A stretch of DNA of 43,555 nucleotides from Candidatus Eisenbacteria bacterium. GTDB lineage: Bacteria; Orphanbacterota; Orphanbacteria; Orphanbacterales; Orphanbacteraceae. Of this stretch, positions 1 through 7,557 are shown in pieces. How positions within the stretch are numbered: the first letter of the stretch is position 1; every line of letters starts with the position of its first letter. The position numbers and the translations under genes are program-made. The DNA lies in NCBI GenBank assembly GCA_016867715.1, contig VGIW01000020.1:1-43555 (forward strand), in the 5' to 3' direction. The notes below the pieces were generated by a model. That model saw only the letters and a list, made by a program, of their open reading frames with translations. It was not told the DNA's origin and did not search any database.

Positions 1-112
1 TGCGGAGCTTCTCGTCCGCGCCCTTCTCAGTCGCCTCCCCGAGGAGCGGGAACACGACCGCCGCCGCCAGGACGAGAGCGCCGACGAGGAACATGCGTCT
101 TCCTGTCTTCAT
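1..112 (-). CDS. Secreted protein, 5' end only (runs off the window)
   Basis: The minus strand opens with an ATG at 112-110, preceded by GGGAGG about 9 nt upstream, and stays open to the window edge (37 codons visible). The peptide begins MKTGRRMFLV and continues as a positively charged n-region plus a hydrophobic stretch ending near FPLLGEA, a classic Sec signal peptide. The mature part visible (ATEKGADEKLR) is too short to name. It diverges from the acyl-CoA ligase. Function unknown; only export is supported. Confidence 0.6.
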   Translation of the reverse strand, partial: MKTGRRMFLVGALVLAAAVVFPLLGEATEKGADEKLR

Positions 113-217
113 CGCGATACCTCCCTCGGGCCTTCCGACCCCGCACGATACGACGAGAAAGGGCTCCTCGTCGATTAAGGATTCTTGAGGCGGGCGCCGC
201 CATGGTACCCTGGGGCC

Positions 218-1738
218 GTGAAGAGGACAATCGATCGGTCTCTCGAGAAGACGGCGCGGCTTCGCCCGCGGGCCCCCTTCCTCTTCTTCGAGCGGAAGAC
301 GATTCGCTACCGGGAGTTCCTCGAGCGCGTTCTCCGAATCGCCGGGGGCTTCGCACGCGCCGGCATCCGCCCCGGGGATCGGGTCGCCCTCCTTCTCGGA
401 AACGTCCCGGAGTTCGCGGAGGCGGTCTTCGCGCTCCTTCGCCTCGGGGCGGTCCTCGTTCCGATCAATCACTTCCTCGCCCCGCGGGAGATCGCCCGGC
501 TCGTGCGACGGGCCGAACCGGTGCTGATCGTCGCGGGGGAGGAGATGCTCCCCCTCCTCGCGGAGACCCCCGAGCCCTCGAAGGGCGTGATCGTGGTCGG
601 AGGGAGCGGGGGGGAGGGCCGCGAGCTGTTCGGGAATCTCGCCCGAGGAGAGGCGGTTTCGCCGGAGGCGGAGAGGCCCGCTCCGGAGTCGACCGCGCTC
701 CTTCTCTTCACGTCGGGGACGGAAGGAGAGCCGCGGGGCGTTCTCCTCTCGCACCGGAACCTCGCGGCGAACGCGCGGCAATGCGAGGAGGCTCTCGGGC
801 CGCGCTCGAGCGACCGCTTTCTCCTCTTTCTTCCCCTCTTCCACACGTTCACGCTGACGGTCTGTCTCTTCCTCCCCGCCCTTATCGGCGCGTCGATCGC
901 GCTGGAGCGCTCCGCGCGGAACTTCCGCCCGCTGATGCGCAGGGCTCTTCTCTCGCGGCGCGTGTCGATCTTCGTCGGGGTTCCCGCCGTCTACAACGCC
1001 CTCGCGCGCGCGCGCATCCCCTTCCTCGTCCGCAAGCTCCACAAGATCCGCATGATGATCTCGGGGAGCGCCCCTCTTTCCCCGCGCACGATCGCGGCGG
1101 TGGAGGAGCGGTTCGGCGCGCCGCTCCTCGAGGGTTACGGCCTGACCGAGGCCGGCCCGGTCGTCTCCGTGAACCGTCTGGAAAGAAGGGTGCCGGGGAC
1201 GGTCGGGCCGCCCCTCCCCGGGATCGAGGCGCGCGTGCTGGGGGAGAGGGGGGAGGAGCGGATGCCCGGCGAGGCGGGGGAGCTCCTCGTCAAGGGAGAG
1301 AACGTCGCCGACGCCTTTCTCGGAGGCAAGTCCCCCGTGGAGAACGGGTGGCTCCGCACGGGGGACCTCGCGAGCCTGGATCTCCAGGGCTTCCTCACGA
1401 TCCACGACCGGAAGAAGGACGTGATCCTCGTCCGGGGGATCAACGTCTACCCGCGCGAGATCGAGGAGGCGATCGAGGAGCATCCGGCGGTTGCCGGAGC
1501 GGCGGTGGTCCGCGCCAAGAGCGAGAAGAAGGGGGAGGTGCCGCGCGCCTTCGTCGTCCCCGCCGAGGGGATCGCGCTCTCCCCCGCGATGATCCTCGAG
1601 CACCTCCGCGGGCAGCTCGCCCCGTACAAGATCCCGGCGTACGTGGAGATCGTGAGCGAGCTCCCTCGGAGCGGAACGGGCAAGGTGCTCCGCAGGGTTC
1701 TCGAGGGACGCCCGCTCCCCGAGGGGGGCGGCGGATAG
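218..1738 (+). CDS. Long-chain acyl-CoA synthetase / AMP-dependent ligase
   Basis: Activates a carboxylic (probably fatty) acid to acyl-AMP and then acyl-CoA in the cytoplasm. All core ANL-superfamily motifs are visible: the phosphate loop LLFTSGTEGEPRG, GYGLTEAG (A5), GWLRTGDLASLD (A7), the hinge DRKKDVILVRGINVYPREIE (A8), and the C-terminal catalytic lysine in SGTGKVLRR. About 506 aa is normal for FadD-like enzymes. I chose GTG 218 because VKRTIDRSLEKTA matches the usual N-terminus; an in-frame TTG at 185 is the alternative. A -10-like TACCCT at 206-211 would put the transcription start almost on the GTG, so the message may be leaderless. The gene ends 3 nt before the POTRA/barrel gene, suggesting co-transcription and a possible envelope-lipid role (inference). 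The exact acid substrate cannot be read from sequence. Confidence 0.9.
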   Translation: MKRTIDRSLEKTARLRPRAPFLFFERKTIRYREFLERVLRIAGGFARAGIRPGDRVALLLGNVPEFAEAVFALLRLGAVLVPINHFLAPREIARLVRRAEPVLIVAGEEMLPLLAETPEPSKGVIVVGGSGGEGRELFGNLARGEAVSPEAERPAPESTALLLFTSGTEGEPRGVLLSHRNLAANARQCEEALGPRSSDRFLLFLPLFHTFTLTVCLFLPALIGASIALERSARNFRPLMRRALLSRRVSIFVGVPAVYNALARARIPFLVRKLHKIRMMISGSAPLSPRTIAAVEERFGAPLLEGYGLTEAGPVVSVNRLERRVPGTVGPPLPGIEARVLGERGEERMPGEAGELLVKGENVADAFLGGKSPVENGWLRTGDLASLDLQGFLTIHDRKKDVILVRGINVYPREIEEAIEEHPAVAGAAVVRAKSEKKGEVPRAFVVPAEGIALSPAMILEHLRGQLAPYKIPAYVEIVSELPRSGTGKVLRRVLEGRPLPEGGGG

Positions 1739-1741
1739 AGG

Positions 1742-3412
1742 ATGCGCGATCGCCGGGACACGCGGCCGCCCCGCGGCGGAGGAGCGAGGAACGCGCGCGC
1801 CGCATGCCTCTCGGCGCTCCTCATCGTCGCGGCGGCTCCCCTCGCGAGGGCGGAAGAGCCGCGCGTGGAGGCGATCCACATCCTTCGCAAGGATGTCTTC
1901 AACCCGTCGGTCCCGCGCTTCGATCGCTTCCCCTACTCCTGGGTGAACGCCCTCCACATCCGGACGCGCGAGAACGTGATTCGCCGCGCGCTCCTCTTCC
2001 GCCCGGGGGACCCCTTCGATCCGGATGTTCTCGAGGAGACCGAGCGAAGCTTGAGGCATCTATCGTTCATCGCCTATGCGTCCGTCGTTCCGGGCGAGCG
2101 GAGAGGGAACGAGCAGGATGTCGTGGTCGAAACGCACGACATGTGGTCCACCCAAGTTTCACTTGATCTCGGGGACGGCCCGGAGGAACGGGCGGAGGGA
2201 GAGTCCTTCCTCGAGGTGAAGCTGGAGGAACAGAACCTCTTCGGGTTCGGGAAGCGGGTCGAGCTTCTCTACCGGCGAACGGACGGGGAGAACGCGTTCG
2301 GATGGCTCGTGTTCGACCCGCAGCTCCTCGGCGGCCGATGGACCCTGCGCGCCTACGACCTCGCGAGAAGCCCGGGGCAAGAGGCAGGCATCGAGATCGA
2401 TCGCCCGTTCTACTCGCTCGATTCCCGCTGGGGAATGGGCGCGGCGACCGTACATCGCTCGCGGGACGACCGTCTCTATCGCAGAGATCGGGAGATCGGA
2501 ACGTTCTTCCACGAAGATCGCCGGGACTACGCCCACGCCGGAAGGATGATCGGGGATCGCCGCCGCAAGCTCCTTCTTCGCGCGCTGTTCCTGCGTCAGG
2601 CGACCGACTTCTCGGACCTTCGCCCGACGGAGGGGGAGACCCCCGACCCCTCCCTCCTTGAGGCCGGCGAGACATCCCGACATCTCGCGATCTCGGCGGC
2701 GTACGGCCGGTTCCGCTTCGCCGAGGACGAGGGGATCGACTTCTTCGACCGTGTGGAGGACATCGAGCGAGGAGCGTACGCGGCGCTCTCCGCGGGGCCG
2801 GTGTGGGGAGCGCCCGACCGCTGGCGATTCGGCGCGGAGACTCACTGGGGCACGGAGATCGGGTCGCGCCGATACGCGTCCCTCGAGGCCGCTTCCCTCG
2901 TCGAGCGTCGCGCGAGCCGTTGGGGGAAGACGACGCTCGGCGCCGGGGCCCTCTACCATCAGAAGTGGGCGGGGCGGATGTGCGTCGCCGCCCGCGCCCT
3001 CTGGGACGAGGAGTGGCGGTCGGAAGCGGGGCGCGAGCTCTTCGCGGACGGGCCGGCCGGCCTCCGGGGGCGCGGCGATCGGGGCGACGCGGGAACGCGC
3101 CGCGTGTTGTTCAACTTCGAGAACCGGGTGGACACCGGCCTCCGGTTTCTCACGGTCGCCTTCGGCGCCGCCCTCTTCTTCGACGCGGGGGGCGCGTGGG
3201 ACGCGGACGAACCGGTCCGCTTCCGCGATCTGGGTTCTTCCGTCGGGGCGGGCCTCCGGCTCGGCCTGACGAAGTCGCAGGACGGGCGTACCTACCGAAT
3301 CGACCTCGCCCGGAACCTGGAGGACGGCTCGTTCCGCGTCGATATCGGTCTCGGCCACCTCTTCCTCGTCGGGAGACCCTTCGCGGAGTTCACCCGTCCT
3401 TTCCGCCTCTAG
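1742..3412 (+). CDS. Outer-membrane POTRA/beta-barrel protein (Omp85/BamA-TamA-like)
   Basis: A 556-aa protein with a basic N-terminus and signal sequence ending near ARAEEP. It then has a POTRA-like unit (roughly residues 40-145: RVEAIHILRKD, two-helix segment with PGDPFDPDVLEETERSLR, then a strand VVVETHD) and a long region of alternating polar/aromatic strands typical of a 16-strand barrel. The C-terminus ends RPFAEFTRPFRL rather than in a clear terminal Phe signature. Omp85 members insert or secrete proteins across the outer membrane; only one POTRA is evident, against five in BamA, so this is probably a TamA- or FhaC-like accessory or a lineage-specific barrel rather than BamA itself. 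The start is 3 nt after the ligase stop. Substrate unknown. Confidence 0.75.
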   Translation: MRDRRDTRPPRGGGARNARAACLSALLIVAAAPLARAEEPRVEAIHILRKDVFNPSVPRFDRFPYSWVNALHIRTRENVIRRALLFRPGDPFDPDVLEETERSLRHLSFIAYASVVPGERRGNEQDVVVETHDMWSTQVSLDLGDGPEERAEGESFLEVKLEEQNLFGFGKRVELLYRRTDGENAFGWLVFDPQLLGGRWTLRAYDLARSPGQEAGIEIDRPFYSLDSRWGMGAATVHRSRDDRLYRRDREIGTFFHEDRRDYAHAGRMIGDRRRKLLLRALFLRQATDFSDLRPTEGETPDPSLLEAGETSRHLAISAAYGRFRFAEDEGIDFFDRVEDIERGAYAALSAGPVWGAPDRWRFGAETHWGTEIGSRRYASLEAASLVERRASRWGKTTLGAGALYHQKWAGRMCVAARALWDEEWRSEAGRELFADGPAGLRGRGDRGDAGTRRVLFNFENRVDTGLRFLTVAFGAALFFDAGGAWDADEPVRFRDLGSSVGAGLRLGLTKSQDGRTYRIDLARNLEDGSFRVDIGLGHLFLVGRPFAEFTRPFRL

Positions 3413-3661
3413 GCTGTCCAGGTACACGAGCCAGGCACACGGGCCAGGAACTCGCTGGGCCCTCCTTGGACAAGAAAGCGGATCCTCAAGGAATCGCGCG
3501 GTCGTTTCGATAAGGGGTGGGGGGCGGAAGCGCCGCCCCGGGTCGAACACGGCTCGCGAGGAGCGCCCGTGCGGAGCGGCCGGCGCGCGCGGAGTTGACG
3601 CGCGGCGCGGAAGAGTCGCCGCTGCGTGGCGCGGGGCGCGGGTATCGAGGAGAGGATCGAC
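3413..3661. other. Intergenic gap before the pseudopilin gene
   Basis: A 249-nt stretch without a supported gene. It holds only weak promoter-like sequence (a TTGGAC near 3474 and TTGACG near 3596, neither with a good -10). A segment around 3445-3490 (GCCAGGAACTCGCTGGG followed by CCTTGG) faintly resembles, on this strand, the reverse complement of the 51-bp repeat at 12321-12466; I regard this as weak. Confidence 0.35.
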
Positions 3662-4192
3662 ATGGAGCCGAGGCAACCCCGAAAGAAGGGAATTTCTCCG
3701 GGCGAGCTGCTCATCGTTCTGGCGATCATCGCGATCACCGCGGTGGTCGTCTTGCTCAACTTCGCGAGCACGCACTCTCGCTCGAAGGAAGCGGCTCTCG
3801 AGGAGAACATCAGCCTGCTTCGCGAGGCTCTCGACCTCTACCGCGAGGATCACGGCTGGTATCCCTGCGATCCGGAAAGAGACTGGAACCGCGTGGGAGA
3901 CGGCGAGACGTTCAAGCAACAACTCACACGGTACACGAACGCGCACGGCGAACCGTCCGCCGAGAGGAATCGCGACTTCCGCTTTGGTCCATACTTGAGG
4001 TCGTGGCCGCTCGAGCCGATTTCCGGGAGCGCCGAGGTCACGATCGACCGAACCCACCGGAGGATCTTCGACCGGATGGCGGATCACGTCTCGGTTGGGC
4101 GGGGGAGCGGGGGGTGGCATTACGAGCCGCGTTCGGGGAACATCTGCGCGAACCTGGGAAACGAGTACCCGGTGGAATACGCTCACTACTAA
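3662..4192 (+). CDS. Type II secretion / type IV pilin-like pseudopilin (GspG-type)
   Basis: A 176-aa prepilin-like protein. The N-terminus reads MEPRQPRKKG then ISPGELLIVLAIIAI: a short basic leader ending in Gly(-1), Glu at +5 and a ~20-residue hydrophobic helix, the hallmark of class III signal peptides cleaved by PilD. Position +1 is Ile instead of Phe/Met and +3 is Pro, so the usual FTLIE is altered. After the helix, SKEAALEENISLLREALDLYREDHGWYP matches the GspG alpha-1 layout. I chose ATG 3662 because GAGGAGAGG sits 6 nt upstream and the upstream in-frame ATG would add a non-leader extension. No other secretion gene is adjacent. Likely a minor pseudopilin assembled in the inner membrane; specific system unknown. 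Confidence 0.8.
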   Translation: MEPRQPRKKGISPGELLIVLAIIAITAVVVLLNFASTHSRSKEAALEENISLLREALDLYREDHGWYPCDPERDWNRVGDGETFKQQLTRYTNAHGEPSAERNRDFRFGPYLRSWPLEPISGSAEVTIDRTHRRIFDRMADHVSVGRGSGGWHYEPRSGNICANLGNEYPVEYAHY

Positions 4193-4214
4193 CCCGGCGA
4201 CACCGGCAAGCGCC

Positions 4215-4244
4215 TTGACACGACTTCCCGCCCTCGACTAACTT
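4215..4244 (+). promoter_or_regulatory. Sigma-70-like promoter upstream of larE operon
   Basis: TTGACA at 4215-4220, an 18-nt spacer and TAACTT at 4239-4244. Predicted start near 4251, about 100 nt before larE. Confidence 0.5.
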
Positions 4245-4262
4245 ACTTTCGTGAATGAAGAT

Positions 4263-4291
4263 CCCCCCGGTCCTTCCGGGTCGGGGGTTTT
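4263..4291 (+). terminator. Terminator-like hairpin with T-run in the larE leader
   Basis: CCCCC (4263-4267) pairs with GGGGG (4283-4287); after one bulged C, GGTCC (4269-4273) pairs with GGGTC (4278-4282) using two G-U pairs, loop TTCC (4274-4277), then TTTT (4288-4291). It could terminate the pseudopilin transcript, or act as an attenuator because it lies just downstream of the TTGACA promoter. Confidence 0.55.
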
Positions 4292-4350
4292 CTGCCTACC
4301 GCCGGGGCGGGGTGCGTCCGGGCGAGCCCCGAGCATGAAAGGCGTTTTCG

Positions 4351-5178
4351 GTGACGGAGGCATCAACCGCCGCGCGGCGGCTTCGCGATCTCGAGCGAAC
4401 CGTTGCGGAAATGGAATCGGCGCTCATCGCCTTCTCGGGGGGTGCCGACAGCGCTCTTCTGGTCCGGGTCGCCCACGATGTTCTCGGCGAGGGAGCGGTC
4501 GCCCTCACCGCGGTTTCGCCGTCCCTTCCGCGCGATGAGCTCGAGGAGAGCCGGCGCTTCGCCCAGGCGGTCGGAATTCGCCATCTTCTCGTCCCCTCGC
4601 GCGAGATGGAGAACCCCGACTACGTCGGCAACCCGGTCGATCGCTGCTACCACTGCAAGAGCGAGCTCTTCCGTCTGTGCCGCGCCGAGGCAGACCGGCT
4701 CGGGCTCCGCTGGGTGGCGGAGGGGAGCCAACGGGACGACCTTGGGGATTTCCGCCCGGGGCGGCGCGCCGCGGAAGAGCAAGGCGTGCGATCCCCGCTG
4801 ATCGAGGCCGGGCTCGGGAAGACGGACGTTCGCGAGATCTCGCGGCTTCTCGATCTCGCGACCTGGGACAAACCGGCGATGGCCTGCCTCGCCTCACGCT
4901 TCCCTGCGGGGACCCCGATCACCGAGGAGGGGCTCCGGCGGGTCGAGGTTTGCGAGCGCTTCCTTCGTGAGAACGGCTTTCGCGTGGTTCGGGTTCGCCT
5001 CGAGGGGGAGGGGGCGCGCGTGGAGCTCGATCCGAAGGAGATCGAGCGCCTCGCCTCGGGGGAGATGCGGGGGCGCTTCCTCGCCCTCTGCAAGGAGAAC
5101 GGGTTCGCGCGCGTCGCGCTCGATCTCGAGGGATACCGGCCGGCCGGGAAGGAGGCGGCCCGTGCGGGTCTCGCGTGA
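4351..5178 (+). CDS. larE: LarE-type ATP-dependent sacrificial sulfur transferase (PP-loop)
   Basis: A 275-aa PP-loop ATP pyrophosphatase. Known LarE donates sulfur from a cysteine side chain to make the nickel-pincer cofactor of lactate racemase. The PP-loop FSGGADS is at residues 28-34, the family motif RCYHCK at 98-103, and a conserved Cys179 lies in KPAMACLASR, near the sacrificial cysteine position known from Lactobacillus LarE. Start is GTG 4351 with AAAGG 8 nt upstream. It overlaps queD by 17 nt. No larB or larC is present in the window, and the operon instead contains queuosine-pathway genes, so the physiological acceptor could differ (inference). Confidence 0.88.
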   Translation: MTEASTAARRLRDLERTVAEMESALIAFSGGADSALLVRVAHDVLGEGAVALTAVSPSLPRDELEESRRFAQAVGIRHLLVPSREMENPDYVGNPVDRCYHCKSELFRLCRAEADRLGLRWVAEGSQRDDLGDFRPGRRAAEEQGVRSPLIEAGLGKTDVREISRLLDLATWDKPAMACLASRFPAGTPITEEGLRRVEVCERFLRENGFRVVRVRLEGEGARVELDPKEIERLASGEMRGRFLALCKENGFARVALDLEGYRPAGKEAARAGLA

Positions 5179-5503
5179 GTTCCGCTTCGAAGCGGCCCAC
5201 CGCCTGCGCGATCACGGCGGAGGATGCGAGGCGCTGCACGGCCACACTTGGACGCTCCGAGTCACCGTCCAAGCCCCGGTCCGCGAGGACGGGCTCGCCT
5301 TTGACTTCCTCCTTCTCGAAGAGGAGGTCCGGGCCCGCGTTCTCGCTCGGATGGATCATTCGTATCTCAATGATTTACTCCCATCCCCATCGGCGGAAAA
5401 CGTGGCGAGGTGGGCCTGGAAAGCCCTCGCTCATCTCCCGCTCGCCGAGATTCGGGTGTGGGAAACGCCGGACTCATTCGTGGCGTATGATGGGCGAGAG
5501 TAA
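5162..5503 (+). CDS. queD: 6-carboxytetrahydropterin synthase QueD
   Basis: Converts 7,8-dihydroneopterin triphosphate to 6-carboxy-5,6,7,8-tetrahydropterin, the second step to preQ0/queuosine. The 113-aa protein shows the PTPS-family zinc histidines (AAH13, and LHGH giving H26 and H28), catalytic Cys22 in GGGCEALHGH, the MDHSYLND segment with its conserved Asp-His, SAENVARW, and the substrate-binding Glu in VWETP. Start GTG 5162 has AAGGAGG 6 nt upstream and lies inside the 3' end of larE. Length fits the short bacterial QueD class. folE, the preceding enzymatic step, is two genes downstream. Confidence 0.92.
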   Translation: MRVSREFRFEAAHRLRDHGGGCEALHGHTWTLRVTVQAPVREDGLAFDFLLLEEEVRARVLARMDHSYLNDLLPSPSAENVARWAWKALAHLPLAEIRVWETPDSFVAYDGRE

Positions 5504-6101
5504 ACCGAACAGTCCGAGCCGAGCGGAGGCGGTGCGCCGCGAGACGATCGAGGCGTATCGCGCCCAGTACGCGCGCGCGTACAGGCGGAGATGGGGAATC
5601 GACCCCCCGGGGCGCCGTGTCCGGAGGATCGCCTTCGTGCACGACGGGCCGGGCGACGTCGAGGCGACGCATCGGCGCTCCCTGCTCGAGGCGAGGGGGG
5701 CCGCTGTGGAGGAGTGGTGGCCCGGCGCGGGTTTCGCGCCGCCGATCGACGGGGAGTGGCAAGGGCTCTTTCTCTCGGCCGCGGAACCGACCGATCGGGA
5801 GGCCAGATCGCTTCTCGCGCGGCTCGCGCGGCGGGCCGCCGAGAAGGGCGCGATCGTGGCGGCCGGGCCCCCGGCCGTGGCGTACCTCGCGCGGGAAGGC
5901 CTGCTCCGCGGGCGGACGGTCGCCTGCCCGCCCTCCGCGGAGGAGGAGATCGCTCGGTTCGGAGCCGTCCCCTCCCGCGCCTCGCTCGCCGAAGACAGGG
6001 GCTTCCTCACCTGCTCCGGCTGGGAACGAATCGGGGACCTGATCGTCGCGCTGCTCGACGTCTTGCATCCTCCTCGGCGGGAAGAGAGGGCGGAATCATG
6101 A
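5487..6101 (+). CDS. DJ-1/PfpI-like (class I glutamine amidotransferase-fold) protein lacking the nucleophile Cys
   Basis: A ~204-aa protein starting at ATG 5487 (or 5490), overlapping queD by 17 nt and ending in a 4-nt overlap with folE. From about residue 40 it follows the DJ-1/PfpI pattern: [29 protein letters not shown], an elbow region [28 protein letters not shown], and [22 protein letters not shown]. In active members the elbow is A-x-C-x-G-P; here it reads VAAGP, so the nucleophilic cysteine is missing and enzymatic activity of the usual type is doubtful. Fold assignment is from pattern recognition only. Its place between queD and folE suggests a role tied to the pterin/preQ0 pathway, unproven. 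Confidence 0.6.
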   Translation: MMGESKPNSPSRAEAVRRETIEAYRAQYARAYRRRWGIDPPGRRVRRIAFVHDGPGDVEATHRRSLLEARGAAVEEWWPGAGFAPPIDGEWQGLFLSAAEPTDREARSLLARLARRAAEKGAIVAAGPPAVAYLAREGLLRGRTVACPPSAEEEIARFGAVPSRASLAEDRGFLTCSGWERIGDLIVALLDVLHPPRREERAES

Positions 6102-6685
6102 AGCGAACAAACGACACGGCCGCCGCGATCGAGCCGATCGATCTCGTGCGGAAGCTCCTTCTCGCGATCGGAGAAGACCCGGATCGGGAAGGCCTGCGAA
6201 AGACCCCCGAACGCGTGGTGCGCGCCTATCAGTTTCTCACCGAGGGGTACCGGCTGACGCCGGAGGCGGTCGTCCAGGACGCCGTCTTCCACGAATCGGT
6301 CAACGAGATGGTGATGATTCAGAACATCGATGTGTATAGTTTGTGCGAGCATCACCTTCTCCCGTTCTACGGGCACTGCCACGTCGCGTATATCCCGGAC
6401 GGCAAAGTGATCGGCCTTTCGAAGGTTCCGCGCATCGTGGAGGTCTACTCGCGCAGGCTCCAGCTCCAGGAACGCCTGACGAACCAGATCGCCGACGCGA
6501 TCGAGAGGATCCTCTCGCCGAAGGGGGTCGCGATCGTGATCGACGCGATCCACCTTTGCATGGCGATGCGCGGGGTGGAGAAACAGAACGCGTTCACGAA
6601 GACCAGCGCCCTACTCGGGGAGTTCCACGAGGACCCGCAAACCAGGGCGGAGTTCTTCTCCCTCCTGCGCGGGTCGAGGGGATGA
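6098..6685 (+). CDS. folE: GTP cyclohydrolase I FolE
   Basis: Hydrolyses GTP to 7,8-dihydroneopterin triphosphate, feeding both folate and queuosine synthesis. The 195-aa protein has the zinc ligands Cys83 and His86 in SLCEHH and Cys154 in HLCMAMRG, with the same 71-residue spacing as the E. coli enzyme (Cys110 to Cys181). [30 protein letters not shown] and [11 protein letters not shown] are family signatures. Start ATG 6098 overlaps the upstream stop (ATGA). Because queD is in the same operon, the preQ0 branch is the likely main destination, although queC and queE are not in the window. Confidence 0.96.
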   Translation: MKRTNDTAAAIEPIDLVRKLLLAIGEDPDREGLRKTPERVVRAYQFLTEGYRLTPEAVVQDAVFHESVNEMVMIQNIDVYSLCEHHLLPFYGHCHVAYIPDGKVIGLSKVPRIVEVYSRRLQLQERLTNQIADAIERILSPKGVAIVIDAIHLCMAMRGVEKQNAFTKTSALLGEFHEDPQTRAEFFSLLRGSRG

Positions 6686-6713
6686 ACGGGAGCGGAGATC
6701 GAAAGGAGCTCGG

Positions 6714-7520
6714 ATGGATACGGCGCTGAAGGAGCCGAAATCGGCGGCGGTGCGCCTCGGGGACGCCTGGCGCCAGTGGGACGGAGACCTCGCCGCCTAC
6801 GAATGGAAGGTCGAAACCTCGCACCGTCCGTTTCTCCTTCTCTTCGCGCTCTTCTGCATCCTGGTCGTGGCGGCCGGATGGCTCCTCTGGTATCTCGTGG
6901 TGCCGCGGCTCGCCGAGCTCCATCCGCGCGCGCCCTACTGGACCGGCCTCGCCTTTCTCGTCGGGGGAGGCGGGATCGTTCTCGTCAGCCTGTCGGTCAT
7001 CCTCAGCGTCCTCACGAACCGCCGGCTCTTGCTCACCCGCCTCGCGCTCGTTTTCCTCGTTCTCGCGGTCCGCCCGAGCGCTCGTATCGCCCAGCGATTC
7101 GGCTTCTCGCGCGACCGCGTGGAGAACTCCTTCCTCAAGATCCACAACACGGTCACTCGGCTGATCGATTCCGGCCAGGGATACGACCGCATCCTCGTTC
7201 TTCTCCCGCGCTGTCTCTCGAAAGAGGCCCGGAATCGCCTCGTCGCGCTCGCGGAGAAGCACTGCTGCCGTCTCTACACCGCGGCGGGAGGGTCCGAAGC
7301 CCTCGTCCAGATCCGCGCCCTTCGCCCGAGGGCAATCGTCGCGGTCGCGTGCGAGCGCGATCTTGTCTCGGGGATCCGAGACGCGGGGACCGGAATCCCG
7401 GTGATCGGAATCCCGAACATTCGGGAGAACGGCCCGTGCTGGAAGGCGAACGTCGATTTCGGCGAGTTCGAGAAGGCGATTCGCTACTTCGCGTGCGGAA
7501 CATCGAAAGACAAAGAATAG
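6714..7520 (+). CDS. DUF116 domain membrane protein
   Basis: A 268-aa protein with two predicted membrane helices (about residues 40-62 and 76-100) followed by a cytoplasmic DUF116 domain. The domain is recognised from ILVLLPRCLSKEARNRL, the GGSEALVQIRALRPRAIVAVACERDLVSGI block and the closing GIPNIRENGPCWKANVDF. DUF116 has no established biochemical function. Start ATG 6714 has AAAGGAG 6 nt upstream; it follows folE by 28 nt and is probably the last gene of the larE operon. It converges with the M28 peptidase gene. Confidence 0.8.
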   Translation: MDTALKEPKSAAVRLGDAWRQWDGDLAAYEWKVETSHRPFLLLFALFCILVVAAGWLLWYLVVPRLAELHPRAPYWTGLAFLVGGGGIVLVSLSVILSVLTNRRLLLTRLALVFLVLAVRPSARIAQRFGFSRDRVENSFLKIHNTVTRLIDSGQGYDRILVLLPRCLSKEARNRLVALAEKHCCRLYTAAGGSEALVQIRALRPRAIVAVACERDLVSGIRDAGTGIPVIGIPNIRENGPCWKANVDFGEFEKAIRYFACGTSKDKE

Positions 7521-7557
7521 AACGGCGCGGCGCGCAGAGAGGAATCGTCCGCGGCGG

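Noticed and set aside
202-2166. Plus-strand frame of 654 codons over the acyl-CoA ligase
   Set aside because: Out of frame with the ligase; Arg/Gly/Pro-rich product typical of shadow frames.
2159-4186. 675-codon minus-strand open frame
   Set aside because: Covers the POTRA/barrel and pseudopilin genes in antisense; no domain or ribosome site.
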